The position numbers were made by a program, and so were the translations under genes. Below are positions 1-8,771 of a stretch of DNA of 34,577 nt, one piece after another. Below the pieces are notes generated by a model, which saw nothing but the letters and a program-made list of their open reading frames with translations, did not search any database and was not told the origin of the DNA. Source of the DNA: Gemmatimonadota bacterium. GTDB lineage: Bacteria > Gemmatimonadota > Gemmatimonadetes > Gemmatimonadales > GWC2-71-9. The stretch spans positions 1 to 34,577 of the forward strand of contig QHVD01000026.1 in the NCBI GenBank assembly GCA_003222235.1, in the 5' to 3' direction. Each line of letters starts with the position of its first letter. The first letter of the stretch is position 1.

Positions 1-2
1 CG

Positions 3-488
3 GAGCTCTCACGCCTGCTCGAGCCTTATTTCGACCGGCTGCGCCGCCGCAGCGACTACCGCGGCGGTGCGCCCTGGCAGCTGTTTCGGACGGGGCTCGC
101 GTCCGCACCGCACCGGCTTCTCTGGCCCGACCTGGCGCGCCGCCTGAGCGCCGCCGTGCCAGCGCCGGACGTCGTGCCGCTCAACACCGTTTACGGCATC
201 GTCACGCGCAACGCCGACGACGCGCACGCCCTCGCCGCGCTGTTCAACTCCCGGATCCTCACCGCTCTGGCCCGGCTGCGCGCCGATCCCGCGCGCGGCG
301 GCTTCCGGCGGTTCAACGCGCGCGTCGTGCGCGAGCTTCCCGTGCCGCCCGCCGAGCCGGTCGTCTGGCGCGCGCTCGCCGCGGCCGGCCGGCGTGGCGC
401 GGCGGACGACGACGCCGTCGCCGAGCTGTATCAGCTCGATGTCCAGGATCGCCGTGCCCTGGCCGCACTCGTCCCGGATCCTTTCTGA
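3..488 (+). CDS. N6-adenine DNA methyltransferase, C-terminal part (5' end outside window)
   Basis: The frame is open from the left edge of the window to TGA at 486-488, so only about 161 C-terminal residues are seen. They resemble the C-terminal target-recognition region of TaqI/Eco57I-like N6-adenine methylases: a stretch PLNTVYGIV, then ALAALFNSRI, then GGFRRFNARVVRELPVP. This is the usual 'short strand, N-S-R, G-x-R-F, L-P-V-P' arrangement near the end of these enzymes. The catalytic NPPY motif and the AdoMet site would lie upstream, outside the window. The next gene, an SNF2-type helicase, starts inside this one, so the pair is probably co-translated. Such methylase/helicase pairs occur in restriction-modification and DISARM-like defence loci, but no nuclease is visible here. 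The family call is fairly firm from the C-terminal pattern; the biological role is inference. Confidence 0.72.
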   Translation, partial: ELSRLLEPYFDRLRRRSDYRGGAPWQLFRTGLASAPHRLLWPDLARRLSAAVPAPDVVPLNTVYGIVTRNADDAHALAALFNSRILTALARLRADPARGGFRRFNARVVRELPVPPAEPVVWRALAAAGRRGAADDDAVAELYQLDVQDRRALAALVPDPF

Positions 489-2793
489 GCAGCTCGCGCC
501 CCTGCCCGAGCCGCTCGCCTGCCTGCTCCGCGCGGGGGCGGAAGCGCCGCCGGCGGCCGTCGCGGCGCTCGGCGCACGGGCGCTGCTCGACCTCCGAGCG
601 GTGGCGCCGCGGGCATGGCCGTCGTGGCTCGCGCCGCACCAGATCCCCGCCGCAGAACGACTTCTCGCGATGCTCCGCCGCTACGGCGGAGCCCTGCTCG
701 CCGACGCTGTCGGGCTCGGCAAGTCGTACGTCGCGCTCGCGGTGGCGCTCGAGATGCGAGACCCGTTCGCGCTGGTGGTGCCCGCCGTGCTGGTCCACCA
801 GTGGCGTACCCTGCTGGCTCGGCACGACACTGAAGCGCCGATTGTGACGCACGAGTCGCTGAGCGTCAACCCTTGTCGCCCCCTGCCGCCCCGTGCCGCC
901 CCCTACCGCCTCTTCATCGTCGACGAGGCTCACCGGTTCCGAAACCCTGACACCAACCGTTACCGCGCGCTCGCGAAGCTCGTCGTCGGCGCGCGCGCCC
1001 TGCTCGTCACCGCCACGCCAGTGCACAACCAGGTCGCCGATCTGTTTCATCTGTTCCGGCTGTTCCTGCGCGATCACGACCTGACCGCCCTTGGCGTGCC
1101 GTCGCTGCGGCGGGCGGCGCGGGAAGAGGTGCCGCCCGACGCGCTGGCCGCAGTCGCCGCGCGGTTGTCGGTCGCCCGTTCCAGGAGGCGGGTGAGCGCG
1201 GGCTATGAGAAAAGCCCGCTGGTGCTCTCCTTCCCCGAGCGTGGAGTGGGTGAGGTCATCCGAGCCGCCCCCGCCGGCGACTCGCAGCTGGCGGAGTTGA
1301 TCGCCGGGATTCGCGAGCTCGCCGCGGTGGGCGACGCCGCGGCGCTGTTCCGCCTCGTCCTTTTGTCCCAGCTCGGATCCAGTCTCGCCGCGTTCCGAGC
1401 AAGCCTCGGCCGATACGAGGCGTTCCTCGATCTGGCGCGAGACGCGGCGGCCGGGGGGCGGACGCTCGGTCGCAAAGACTTCCAGCGGCTCTTCCCCCCC
1501 GCAGACTCGGACGCGCTGCAACTGACGTTCTTCCCGTTGCTGCTTGCACCGGGCGCGGGGCCCCCGGGGCTGCCGAGCGAACGCGACCGCGCGTTGGCGC
1601 GCCGCCTGCGGGAGCTCTCCGTGCTCACCGAGGACCCCAAAGCCGACGCTCTCGACCGGCTGCTCGGTCCGCGGCCGGAAAAGACCATCGTGTTCGTGCG
1701 GCCGCGCGCCACCGTGCGATATCTGCTGCGCCAGCTGCGCGGCAGGCGCGTCGCTGCGGTCATGGGGGACACCGGCGTGCTTGCGACGGGGCGCGCGGCG
1801 CCCGCCGAGGTGCTGCGCGCCTTCGCGCCTCACGCGCAAGGAGCGGGGGGAGCGGCCGCGCCGGCCGCGGCGCTCGAAACCGACGTCCTGATCGCGACCG
1901 ACCTGTTGAGCGAGGGTCTGAACCTCCAAGACGCGGCGCGCGTGATCCACTACGACCTGCCCTGGACCCCGGCACGGCTGGCTCAACGGGTCGGCCGCAT
2001 CGACCGGCTGGGATCGCCGCACGCCCGCATCGAGGCGATCACGTTTCTGCCCCCGCCGCCGCTCGAGCGCGCGCTTGCGCTGGAGCAGCGTCTGGCGGCG
2101 AAGGTGAGCGCTCAGCGCGCCGCCGGAGCGGCGCAGGTCGAAGCGGTCGCCGGGCCGTCAGGAGAACCCGGCGCCCTCGATTGGTGCGACCGGCTGCAGC
2201 GCCTGCCGGCGGCACCCCAGCCGGCGTCGGTCGGCGCCTGCGCCGGAGTGCTCGCGCCGGAGCGGGCCGTGGCGCTCATCGTGCGGATCGGCGCGCTCGC
2301 GGAAGCACTGGTCGTGACGGATACGGAGGTGCGCGCCGACCCGGCTCAGGCGACCGGACTGCTCGAGCGGGCGGTGGCGCTCGAGCCGCATCCGGTCGAC
2401 CGCGCGCTCCTCGACCGAGCCATCGGACGCGCCGCCCCACTCATCCGGGAGCGTCTCGCGCGGATGGAAGACGCCCGCTGGCGCGCCGAGGACCGCGATC
2501 GGCTCGGCCGCCGGCTCATCCCCTGGGTGCTGACCGCGGCGCGCAGGGCCGCGCGGCGCGGCGACGCACCCGAGCTCGCCCGCCTCGACCAGCTCGTGTC
2601 GCGCCTCGCCCTCGGCATGACCGCCGGGGAAGAGCTGCTACTGGAGGAGCTGCTCGCGCGCCGGACCTCCGTCTCCGTCCACGACCTCCGCGCGTGGCAA
2701 GCGCGGCTGCCGCCGCTCGGCGAGGCGCCGGTTCCCTCGCGTGTCGAGCTCGTGGCGGCCGTGGTGCAGGGGCCCCCGTCCGATACCGGGTGA
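439..2793 (+). CDS. SNF2-type superfamily 2 DNA helicase/ATPase
   Basis: About 784 residues from ATG 439; an in-frame GTG at 394 is an alternative. The N-terminal ATPase lobe has Walker A with ADAVGLGKSY (Lys about residue 95), a Walker B/DEAH box (VDEAH, about residues 161-165) and motif III TATPVHNQ. The C-terminal lobe has KTIVFVRPR, then TDLLSEGLNLQ and the arginine-finger motif QRVGRIDRLG, which is the SNF2/RapA-like layout. No nuclease domain is evident. The start lies inside the 3' end of the upstream adenine methylase (about 50 bases of overlap), so the two are likely one operon and one DNA-modification or defence unit. DISARM class 1 pairs an SNF2 helicase with an adenine methylase, but the other DISARM genes are not in this window. 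A short C-rich decamer-like stretch (about 880-900) sits just before the DEAH box. Confidence 0.85.
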   Translation: MSRIAVPWPHSSRILSEQLAPLPEPLACLLRAGAEAPPAAVAALGARALLDLRAVAPRAWPSWLAPHQIPAAERLLAMLRRYGGALLADAVGLGKSYVALAVALEMRDPFALVVPAVLVHQWRTLLARHDTEAPIVTHESLSVNPCRPLPPRAAPYRLFIVDEAHRFRNPDTNRYRALAKLVVGARALLVTATPVHNQVADLFHLFRLFLRDHDLTALGVPSLRRAAREEVPPDALAAVAARLSVARSRRRVSAGYEKSPLVLSFPERGVGEVIRAAPAGDSQLAELIAGIRELAAVGDAAALFRLVLLSQLGSSLAAFRASLGRYEAFLDLARDAAAGGRTLGRKDFQRLFPPADSDALQLTFFPLLLAPGAGPPGLPSERDRALARRLRELSVLTEDPKADALDRLLGPRPEKTIVFVRPRATVRYLLRQLRGRRVAAVMGDTGVLATGRAAPAEVLRAFAPHAQGAGGAAAPAAALETDVLIATDLLSEGLNLQDAARVIHYDLPWTPARLAQRVGRIDRLGSPHARIEAITFLPPPPLERALALEQRLAAKVSAQRAAGAAQVEAVAGPSGEPGALDWCDRLQRLPAAPQPASVGACAGVLAPERAVALIVRIGALAEALVVTDTEVRADPAQATGLLERAVALEPHPVDRALLDRAIGRAAPLIRERLARMEDARWRAEDRDRLGRRLIPWVLTAARRAARRGDAPELARLDQLVSRLALGMTAGEELLLEELLARRTSVSVHDLRAWQARLPPLGEAPVPSRVELVAAVVQGPPSDTG

Positions 2794-3473
2794 AGCGTAC
2801 GGTCGCGGCGACAGCGGCCGTGACGTTAGCTTCCGGCGTGCTCTCCACGTTTCTCTTCGACCTCGACGGCACACTCATCGACTCGATCGAGCTGATCCTG
2901 CGATCGTACCGGCACACCATGCGCGCCCATCGCGGGCTCGAGCCGCCGGACGAGGTGTGGATGCAGGGCCTCGGGACGCCGCTCTGGGTGCAGTTCCACC
3001 ACTGGACCGAGGATCCCGCCGAGATCGAGGCCATGGTGGCCACGTACCGCGCCTACAACCTCGAGCACCACGACGAGCTGGTGCGGCCGTACGAGGGCGT
3101 CGTTGCCGCGGTGCGGGATCTCCGGAAGAACGGAAAGACGCTGGGGCTCGTGACGAGCAAGATACGGGAGGGCGCCCTTCGCGGGCTCCAGGTCGCCGGG
3201 CTCGAAGACGGCTTCGAGGTGATCGTCGGCGCCGACGACGTTACGCACCCCAAGCCGCACCCGGAGCCGGTATTGAAGGCGCTCGAGCGGCTGGGCGCGC
3301 CCGCCGCCGACACCGTGTTCATCGGTGATTCGCGCCACGACATCGAGTGCGGCCGAGCCGCAGGGGTGAAAACGGCCGCCGTGTTGTGGGGGCCGTTCGA
3401 TCGTACTTACCTCGCGGACCTCGTGCCCGACTATTGGCTGGAGCGACCGGAAGACCTCGCCACGTTGGCGTAG
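2790..3473 (+). CDS. HAD-superfamily phosphatase (phosphoglycolate phosphatase/PpaX-like)
   Basis: Haloacid dehalogenase-type hydrolase of about 227 residues. Motif I is FDLDGTLIDS (nucleophile Asp), motif II LVTSK, motif III the Lys in THPKPHP, and motif IV GDSRHDIECG. A helical cap lies between motifs I and II (subclass C1), as in Gph and PpaX. The substrate is probably a small phospho-metabolite such as 2-phosphoglycolate or pyrophosphate; the sequence does not decide which. GTG 2790 overlaps the TGA of the helicase (GTGA), suggesting translational coupling. GTG 2820 or 2838 would place motif I nearer the N-terminus, as is usual in the family, so the start is uncertain by up to 16 codons. 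Confidence 0.85.
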   Translation: MKRTVAATAAVTLASGVLSTFLFDLDGTLIDSIELILRSYRHTMRAHRGLEPPDEVWMQGLGTPLWVQFHHWTEDPAEIEAMVATYRAYNLEHHDELVRPYEGVVAAVRDLRKNGKTLGLVTSKIREGALRGLQVAGLEDGFEVIVGADDVTHPKPHPEPVLKALERLGAPAADTVFIGDSRHDIECGRAAGVKTAAVLWGPFDRTYLADLVPDYWLERPEDLATLA

Positions 3474-3490
3474 GGAGCGCAGTTTATTGG

Positions 3491-3518
3491 CACCTGACAC
3501 CCGACACCCAGCACCTAT
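3491..3518 (+). repeat. Heptamer tandem array CACCYRR x4 abutting a start codon
   Basis: Four successive 7-base units are visible: CACCTGA, CACCCGA, CACCCAG and CACCTAT. The last unit runs into the ATG of the aminotransferase gene, so the array takes the place where a ribosome-binding site would be. The unit is the reverse complement of the GGTGTCG heptamer found inside lhr at 23748-23768, so both belong to one repeat family. Confidence 0.75.
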
Positions 3519-4641
3519 GCCTTTCATCCCCTTCGACCTCGAGCGCTGGCAGAGCACCTGGGAAAACCGGGTGCGCTACAACCTGTCCGAATCGGGCGTC
3601 CACCCGCTCTCGATCGGGGAGCTGCTCGAGCTCGCCGGCGCACCGGCACGGCCGCTTCTCGAGGTGCGGCTCGGTTATAGCCAATCGAACGGGACCGACC
3701 TGCTCCGCAGCCGCATCGCGACGCTGTATCCTGGGGTCTCGCCCGACCAGATCCTCGTGACTACCGGCAGCTCGGAGGCGAGCTTCGTGGTCTGCTGGCG
3801 GCTGATCGAGCCGCGAGACAAGGTCGCCGTCATGCTGCCGAACTATCTGCAAACGTGGGGGCTGGCGCAGACCTTCGGCGCCGAGGTGAGCGGCTTCCAT
3901 CTGCGTCCAGAGCGGCAGTGGGAGCCGGCGCCCGAGGAGATCCGTGCTGCGATTGCGCCCGGGACGAAGCTCGTCGTGGTCACGAACCCTCACAACCCCA
4001 CGGGCCATGTGCTCTCGAACGACATGCGCGACGCGATCGTCGAGCGCGCGGCGGAAGTCGGAGCGTGGCTGCTCGCCGACGAAGTGTACCAGGGGGCCGA
4101 GGTCGACGGCCGTACGACCCCGTCCTTCTGGGGAAGCTACGAGCGGGTGATCGTGGTGAACGGGCTGTCCAAGGCGTACGGGCTGCCGGGGCTGCGCATC
4201 GGCTGGCTCATCGCGCCGCCGGGGTTCTCGGCTGAAGCCTGGGCGCGGCACGACTACACCACCATCGGACCCTCAGGGGCGAGCGACCACCTCGCCGCCG
4301 TGGCGCTCGAGCCCCGGGTGCGTGGAGAGCTGCTCGCACGTACCCGTCGCATCCTTCGGACCAACTACCCGGTGCTCGAGACGTGGCTCAGGGGCTTCGG
4401 GGACACGTTCAGCTGGCAGCCACCGCAGGCAGGCGCCATCTGTCTCGTGAAGTACCGCCAGGCGGTCGGCGCGCTCGACGTCGTGGAGAGGGTGCGTGCC
4501 GAGTACGACGTGCTGCTCGTGCCGGGGGATCATTTCGGACTCCCGAACCACCTCCGCTTCGGCTACGGGGAGGAACTGCACCATTTCAAGGACGCGCTGG
4601 CCGAAACGGAGCGTGGCTTGAGGCGCGTCTTCACCGACTGA
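3517..4641 (+). CDS. PLP-dependent aminotransferase, class I/II
   Basis: A 374-residue fold-type I aminotransferase. Visible marks are the substrate-side LGYSQSNGT region, the Asn of NPHNPTGHV, the PLP-ring Asp/Tyr in ADEVYQGAE, the Schiff-base Lys in NGLSKAYGLPGLRIGW (Lys about residue 219), and a C-terminal Arg region (NHLRFGYG) that would bind the substrate carboxylate. The amino donor cannot be read from sequence. ATG 3517 is preferred because the homologous N-terminus begins around MPFIPFDLERW; the start lies at the edge of a heptamer array and has no clear Shine-Dalgarno. The next gene, an ornithine cyclodeaminase-like enzyme, begins one base after the stop, so the two probably act on the same amino-acid pathway. 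Confidence 0.9.
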   Translation: MPFIPFDLERWQSTWENRVRYNLSESGVHPLSIGELLELAGAPARPLLEVRLGYSQSNGTDLLRSRIATLYPGVSPDQILVTTGSSEASFVVCWRLIEPRDKVAVMLPNYLQTWGLAQTFGAEVSGFHLRPERQWEPAPEEIRAAIAPGTKLVVVTNPHNPTGHVLSNDMRDAIVERAAEVGAWLLADEVYQGAEVDGRTTPSFWGSYERVIVVNGLSKAYGLPGLRIGWLIAPPGFSAEAWARHDYTTIGPSGASDHLAAVALEPRVRGELLARTRRILRTNYPVLETWLRGFGDTFSWQPPQAGAICLVKYRQAVGALDVVERVRAEYDVLLVPGDHFGLPNHLRFGYGEELHHFKDALAETERGLRRVFTD

Positions 4642-4642
4642 G

Positions 4643-5542
4643 ATGCGGGTCGTCCCGCTCGAAGCGTTCCGGGAAAAGATCCCGTTCGCGGTCGCCGTGC
4701 GGGCGGTGGAGCGAGGGTTCCGCGCCCTCGCGCTCGGCGAGGCGACGCTCCCCGACCCGCTGGTGATGGAGCTGGCCGAGCAGCGGGCCGAGGTGCACGT
4801 GAAGGGGGCGCACCTGCGCGGCGGGCCTCACATCGTGCTCAAGCTCGCAACCGGGTTCTACCGGAACCGCGAGCGGGGGTTGCCCTCCGGCGACGGCATG
4901 TTCCTGCTGCTCGACGCCGAGACGGGCGCGCCCGAGATGCTGCTCGAGGAGCACGGCTACCTCACCGACCTGCGCACGGCCGCCGCGGTGGCGCTGACGC
5001 TCGAGTACCTCGCGCCGAAAGAGGAGAAGCAAGCGTTGCTCGTGGGGGCGGGCGCGCTTGCCCGGCTCACCGCCCGCGCCATGCTCGCCGAGCGGCCGCT
5101 GGAGCGGCTCACGCTGTGGAACCGCAGCCGCGAGCGCGCGGAGGCGCTCGCCCGTGAGCTCGCGCCGCTCGTGGAGGTGCGGGTCGCCCCGGCGCTCGAG
5201 CCAGCAGTGCGCGATCACCGCGTGATCGTCACCGCGACCGCGAGCACGACGGTCGGCACGGGCAGTCCCGAAAAGATCGAGCTCGAGCCGGCGCTCCTCG
5301 CTCGGGCGGACAAGCTCGTCGCCGACCGCGTATCTCAGACCGAGCGCTACGGCAACCTGCACCACGCGATCGCCGCCGGCCTGGTCACGCGCGCCAGGGT
5401 CTACGGCGAGCTCGGCGACCTGGCTGCGGGCCGGCTCGCCGGACGCGAGCGGCCGGGCGAGCTCACCGTGGCCGACCTTACCGGGGTCGGCGTCCAGGAC
5501 GCCGCCATAGCGCAGTCGGTCATCGAGGTGTTGGGCCTGTAA
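4643..5542 (+). CDS. Ornithine cyclodeaminase / mu-crystallin family enzyme
   Basis: A 299-residue protein of the OCD/mu-crystallin family, which includes ornithine cyclodeaminases, alanine dehydrogenases and ketimine reductases. It has an N-terminal substrate domain (HVKGAHLRGGPHIVLKLATGFY; the KxA region binds substrate carboxylate) and a central Rossmann domain with VGAGALAR (about residues 134-141). WNRSRERAEALA and ATASTT follow, and it ends in DLTGVGVQDAAIA, which is typical of the family C-terminus. The cofactor is NAD(P). The gene follows the aminotransferase with a 1-base gap, so co-translation is likely. The exact reaction is unresolved because the family is functionally mixed. Confidence 0.88.
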   Translation: MRVVPLEAFREKIPFAVAVRAVERGFRALALGEATLPDPLVMELAEQRAEVHVKGAHLRGGPHIVLKLATGFYRNRERGLPSGDGMFLLLDAETGAPEMLLEEHGYLTDLRTAAAVALTLEYLAPKEEKQALLVGAGALARLTARAMLAERPLERLTLWNRSRERAEALARELAPLVEVRVAPALEPAVRDHRVIVTATASTTVGTGSPEKIELEPALLARADKLVADRVSQTERYGNLHHAIAAGLVTRARVYGELGDLAAGRLAGRERPGELTVADLTGVGVQDAAIAQSVIEVLGL

Positions 5543-5559
5543 TCGAGCGGCCCGCCCGC

Positions 5560-6601
5560 TCAGCGCAGCACGCCCCGTAAGACCACGTAACTCAACCCCG
5601 CGATCCCCGCCGCCGCCGGGATGGTGAGAATCCAGGCCCACACGATCCGCCCGGCCACACCCCACCGCACCGCCGACAGCCGGCCGGTGCGCCGCGCCGA
5701 CCCCGGAGATCGCGCCGGTGATCGTGTGCGTCGTGCTCACGGGGATGCCGAAGTACGAGGCGAGCGAGATGGTGAATGCCGCGCCGGTCTCGGCGCAGAA
5801 GCCGCCGAACGGGGTCAGCTTCGTCAGACGCTGCCCCATCGTCTTCACGATCCGCCAGCCGCCGGCCATCGTGCCCGAGGCGATGGCGAGGTAGGCGGCG
5901 ACCACCACCCAACCCGGCACCGTGTCGGCCGAGGTGAGGTGCAGCGCCCGAATCGGAAAGTCCTTGAACACCCCCTGCTCCGCCACCAGCAGGCTGACGA
6001 TGATGCCCATCGTCTTTTGCGAGTCGTTGCTGCCGTGGCTGAGCGACATGCTGCTGGCCGAGACGAGCTGCAGCAGGCGGAACGCCCGATCCACTTGCCG
6101 CGGCCGGGCGCGGCGCAGGGCCCAGGACAGCCCCACGGTCATGAGGAAGGCGACTATGAGGCCCAGAAGCGGGGAGGCCACGATGAACGCCAATGTGGAG
6201 ATCCACTTGCCGGGAAGGACGAGCGCGGCCGTTCCGGCCTTCGCCATCGCCGAGCCCGCGTAGCCGCCGATCAGGGCGTGCGAGGAGGACGACGGCAAGC
6301 CGGCGTACCACGTGATGAGGTTCCAGGCGATCGCGCCGATGAGCCCGGCGAGGATGACGGTGGCGTCCACGACCGCGAGGTCCACCATCCCCTTCGCGAT
6401 GTTCTTCGCGACCGCCGTGCCGAACACGAACACGGCGGCGAAGTTGAAGAATGCGGCCCACCCCACGGCGATGAACGGGGAAAGCACCCGGGTCGAGACC
6501 ACGGTCGCGATCGAGTTCGCGCTGTCGTGGAATCCGTTGATGAAGTCGAAGACGAACGCGACCAGGACGATCGCGAGGACGAACCACACCGTGGGCACCA
6601 T
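5560..6601 (-). pseudogene. PiT-family inorganic phosphate transporter, frameshifted near the 3' end
   Basis: Low-affinity phosphate permease of the PiT family. From ATG 6601 the protein shows the duplicated PiT signatures: FDFINGFHDSANSIATVV near the N-terminus and SLSHGSNDSQKTMG in the middle, plus GLPSSSSHALIGG and GIPVSTTHTITGAISGVG, with about ten hydrophobic segments. After GVGAAHR the frame breaks. Removing one C from the CCGG run near 5681-5686 restores RLSAVRWGVAGRIVWAWILT and a normal end with TGA at 5560-5562. The gene is therefore nearly complete and lost its frame by one base, by true mutation or by assembly error. The ATG overlaps the stop of the DUF47 gene (ATGA), the classic DUF47-PiT operon. 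Confidence 0.85.
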
Positions 6602-7215
6602 CAGGCGTGCTTGAGCGTGATGGACTCGAGCACGTTGGCGACGTCCTCGGACTGGTCGAGAGTCAGCTCGAGGTTGTCGTAGATCTCCTTCCATTTGATC
6701 AGTTCCACGGCGTCGCGCTCCTTGTCGAACAGCCGGCCGAGCGAGTCATGGTAGATTGCGTCGCCCTCCTCCTCGAGGCGCTTCGCCTCGATGCAGTAGC
6801 GCATCACGTCGTCGCCCTTCTTGAGCCGGCCCACCCCTTCGCCGAGCACGCCGACCATGCGCTCGATCACGTCGGTGAGCTGTTTTACGCCCTCGGGCGC
6901 CACACCCAGGCGGAAGATCTGCGAGCGCCGCGCAGTCCCGTCCATCGCGTCCATCACGTCGTCCAGGTCGGAGGCGAGCTGGTGGATGTCCTCGCGGTCG
7001 AGCGGCGTGATGAAGGTGCGGTCGAGCCGGTTCACCACCTCGTGGGTGAGCTGGTCGGCTTCGTGCTCGAGACGCTTGATCGCTTCGATGTAGGGGATGC
7101 GGCGCTCGGGGGGCGCAGCGAACAGCTCGCGCAGGAGCCGGGCCGCCTCCTTGTTGCGCTCGGCGACCGCCACGAACAGATCGAAGAATTCCTCTTCCCG
7201 CGGCAACAGGCGCAC
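6601..7215 (-). CDS. DUF47/PhoU-like PiT accessory protein
   Basis: All-helical PhoU-like protein of the DUF47 family (about 204 residues), normally encoded next to PiT phosphate permeases and thought to modulate phosphate uptake. Family marks are LLPREEEFFDLF at the start, RLEHEADQLTHEV and FITPLDREDIHQLASDLDDVMDAMD in the middle, and EEEGDAIYHDSLGRLF later. The acidic clusters are the expected metal-binding sites. GTG 7215 is preferred: GAGGGAGAG lies 7 bases upstream, and family members usually begin with 'M-R-L-L-P-R-E-E'. ATG 7260 would add 15 unsupported residues. The stop overlaps the PiT start by four bases. Confidence 0.9.
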   Translation of the reverse strand: MRLLPREEEFFDLFVAVAERNKEAARLLRELFAAPPERRIPYIEAIKRLEHEADQLTHEVVNRLDRTFITPLDREDIHQLASDLDDVMDAMDGTARRSQIFRLGVAPEGVKQLTDVIERMVGVLGEGVGRLKKGDDVMRYCIEAKRLEEEGDAIYHDSLGRLFDKERDAVELIKWKEIYDNLELTLDQSEDVANVLESITLKHA

Positions 7216-7324
7216 GACGATGCTCTCCCTCGTCGGGGTGCAATCCGTGGCGGACAACATAGCGGCCCGCGGCGGGAGCCACTAGGTTACCACGCGAACT
7301 TCGACCCAGGGTGAGGATCGCCGG

Positions 7325-8770
7325 ATGGCCACCACGCAGCCGCCTCAGACGGACTTCGTCAAGGCGATTTCCCGACTCGACGCCACCGCGCTCGTCGTGG
7401 GCTCGATGATCGGCTCGGGGATCTTCATCGTCTCCGCGGAGATCCTTCGCGAAGTCCACACCCCGGGCCTGCTGCTCCTCGTGTGGGGCCTGTCGGGAGT
7501 GGTCACCTTGATGGGGGCCCTCACCTACGGGGAGCTCGCCGCCATGTTCCCGAACGCGGGCGGCCAGTACGTCTACCTGCGCGAAGGCATCTCGCCGCTC
7601 TTCGGCTACCTCTACGGATGGACCCTGTTCGTCGTGATCCAGACGGGCACGATCGCCGCGGTCGCCGTGGCGTTCGCGCGGTTCACGTCGGTGCTCGTCC
7701 CCGCGCTGAGCCCCGACGTGTGGCCCGGCTTCGGCACCACCATCACCCTGCCGCAGCCAATCGGGACGCTCATCGTCGGCTTCTCTCCCCAGCGCGTGTT
7801 CGCAATCCTCTCGATCGTGTTGCTCACCTGGGTCAACGTGCGGGGGGTGCGGACGGCCGCGATCGTGCAGACCAGCTTCACGACGGTCAAGACCGCGGCG
7901 CTGGCCGCGCTGATCCTGCTAGGACTCACCATCGGGCGGAACGCGGTCGCCACCGCCGCGAACTTCGGCGCGGGGTTCTGGCCGGCGGAGGGGCTGACGC
8001 CGGCGCTCCTCCCTGTGATCGGGGCCGCGACGGTCGGCTCGCTCTTCTCGATGGACGCCTGGAACAACGTCGGCTTCGCGGCGGCCGAGCTAAAGAACCC
8101 CCGGAAGGACCTGCCGTTCGCGATGGCGGCAGGGGTGCTCACCGTGACGCTGCTCTACCTGCTGGCCAACGTGGCGTACCTCAACGTGCTGCCCGCCGCG
8201 GCGATCGCCAACGCCCCGCAGGACCGCGTCGGCACGGCCGCCCTGCAGGCGATCTTCGGCGAGCCGGGCCTCTATATGATGGCTGCGGCCATCATGATCT
8301 CGACCTTCGGCTGCAACAACGGACTCATCCTGTCGGGCGCGCGAGTGTACTACGCCATGTCGCGCGACGACCTGTTCTTCAAGTCGGCGGGCGTGCTGCA
8401 CCCGCAATACAAGACGCCAACCGTCGCGCTGGTCGTGCAGGCCGTCTGGACGAGCGTGCTGTGCTTATCCGGCTCGTACAGCCAGCTCCTCAACTATGTG
8501 ATATTCGCCGCCCTTCTGTTCTACCTGCTCACCGCGCTCGGCTTGTTCGCGCTGCGCAGCAAGCGCCCGGGCGCCGAGCGGCCCGTGCGCGCACCGGGCT
8601 ATCCCTGGCTCCCCGCGCTGTACGTCGTGATGACCGGGCTCATCGCTCTGGATCTGCTGTTCAATGCGACGACGCGGACGTACAGCGCCCTGGGCCTCGG
8701 CTTCGTCCTGGCCGGAGTACCGGTGTACTACCTGTGGCGCCGGTTCGTCGCGCGGGGGCGGTCGGGGTGA
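7325..8770 (+). CDS. APC-superfamily amino-acid permease (LAT-like)
   Basis: A 481-residue transporter with about twelve hydrophobic segments. TM1 carries the unwound-helix motif VGSMIGSGIFIVSAEI, which binds the amino group and carboxylate in LeuT-fold transporters. LTYGELAAMFPNAGGQYVYLRE follows TM2. Later marks are FSMDAWNNVGFAAAELKNPRKDLP (TM6 region) and SGARVYYAMSRDDLFF (TM8 region). This pattern fits the L-type/SteT group of exchangers or permeases. The substrate cannot be assigned. GGGTGAGGA upstream of the ATG could serve as ribosome-binding site. It is divergent from the DUF47-PiT operon, with about 110 bases for both promoters, and its stop is one base from the stop of the convergent prephenate dehydratase gene. 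Confidence 0.9.
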   Translation: MATTQPPQTDFVKAISRLDATALVVGSMIGSGIFIVSAEILREVHTPGLLLLVWGLSGVVTLMGALTYGELAAMFPNAGGQYVYLREGISPLFGYLYGWTLFVVIQTGTIAAVAVAFARFTSVLVPALSPDVWPGFGTTITLPQPIGTLIVGFSPQRVFAILSIVLLTWVNVRGVRTAAIVQTSFTTVKTAALAALILLGLTIGRNAVATAANFGAGFWPAEGLTPALLPVIGAATVGSLFSMDAWNNVGFAAAELKNPRKDLPFAMAAGVLTVTLLYLLANVAYLNVLPAAAIANAPQDRVGTAALQAIFGEPGLYMMAAAIMISTFGCNNGLILSGARVYYAMSRDDLFFKSAGVLHPQYKTPTVALVVQAVWTSVLCLSGSYSQLLNYVIFAALLFYLLTALGLFALRSKRPGAERPVRAPGYPWLPALYVVMTGLIALDLLFNATTRTYSALGLGFVLAGVPVYYLWRRFVARGRSG

Positions 8771-8771
8771 G

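Noticed and set aside
1839..1870. GGAGCGG-like repeat in the SNF2 helicase as another heptamer array
   Set aside because: Units are irregular and could be ordinary Ala/Gly codons at high GC.
313..2022. Long minus-strand open frame (569 codons) opposite the SNF2 helicase
   Set aside because: Arg/Pro/Gly-rich antisense shadow of a gene with clear helicase motifs; no recognisable domain.
2181..2789. Upstream extension of the HAD phosphatase frame inside the helicase gene
   Set aside because: Arg/Ala/Gly-rich out-of-frame translation of the helicase; the HAD fold needs only the part after about 2838.
5560..5690. Programmed frameshifting in the PiT gene
   Set aside because: No slippery heptamer or stimulatory structure is evident; a one-base error or mutation is simpler.
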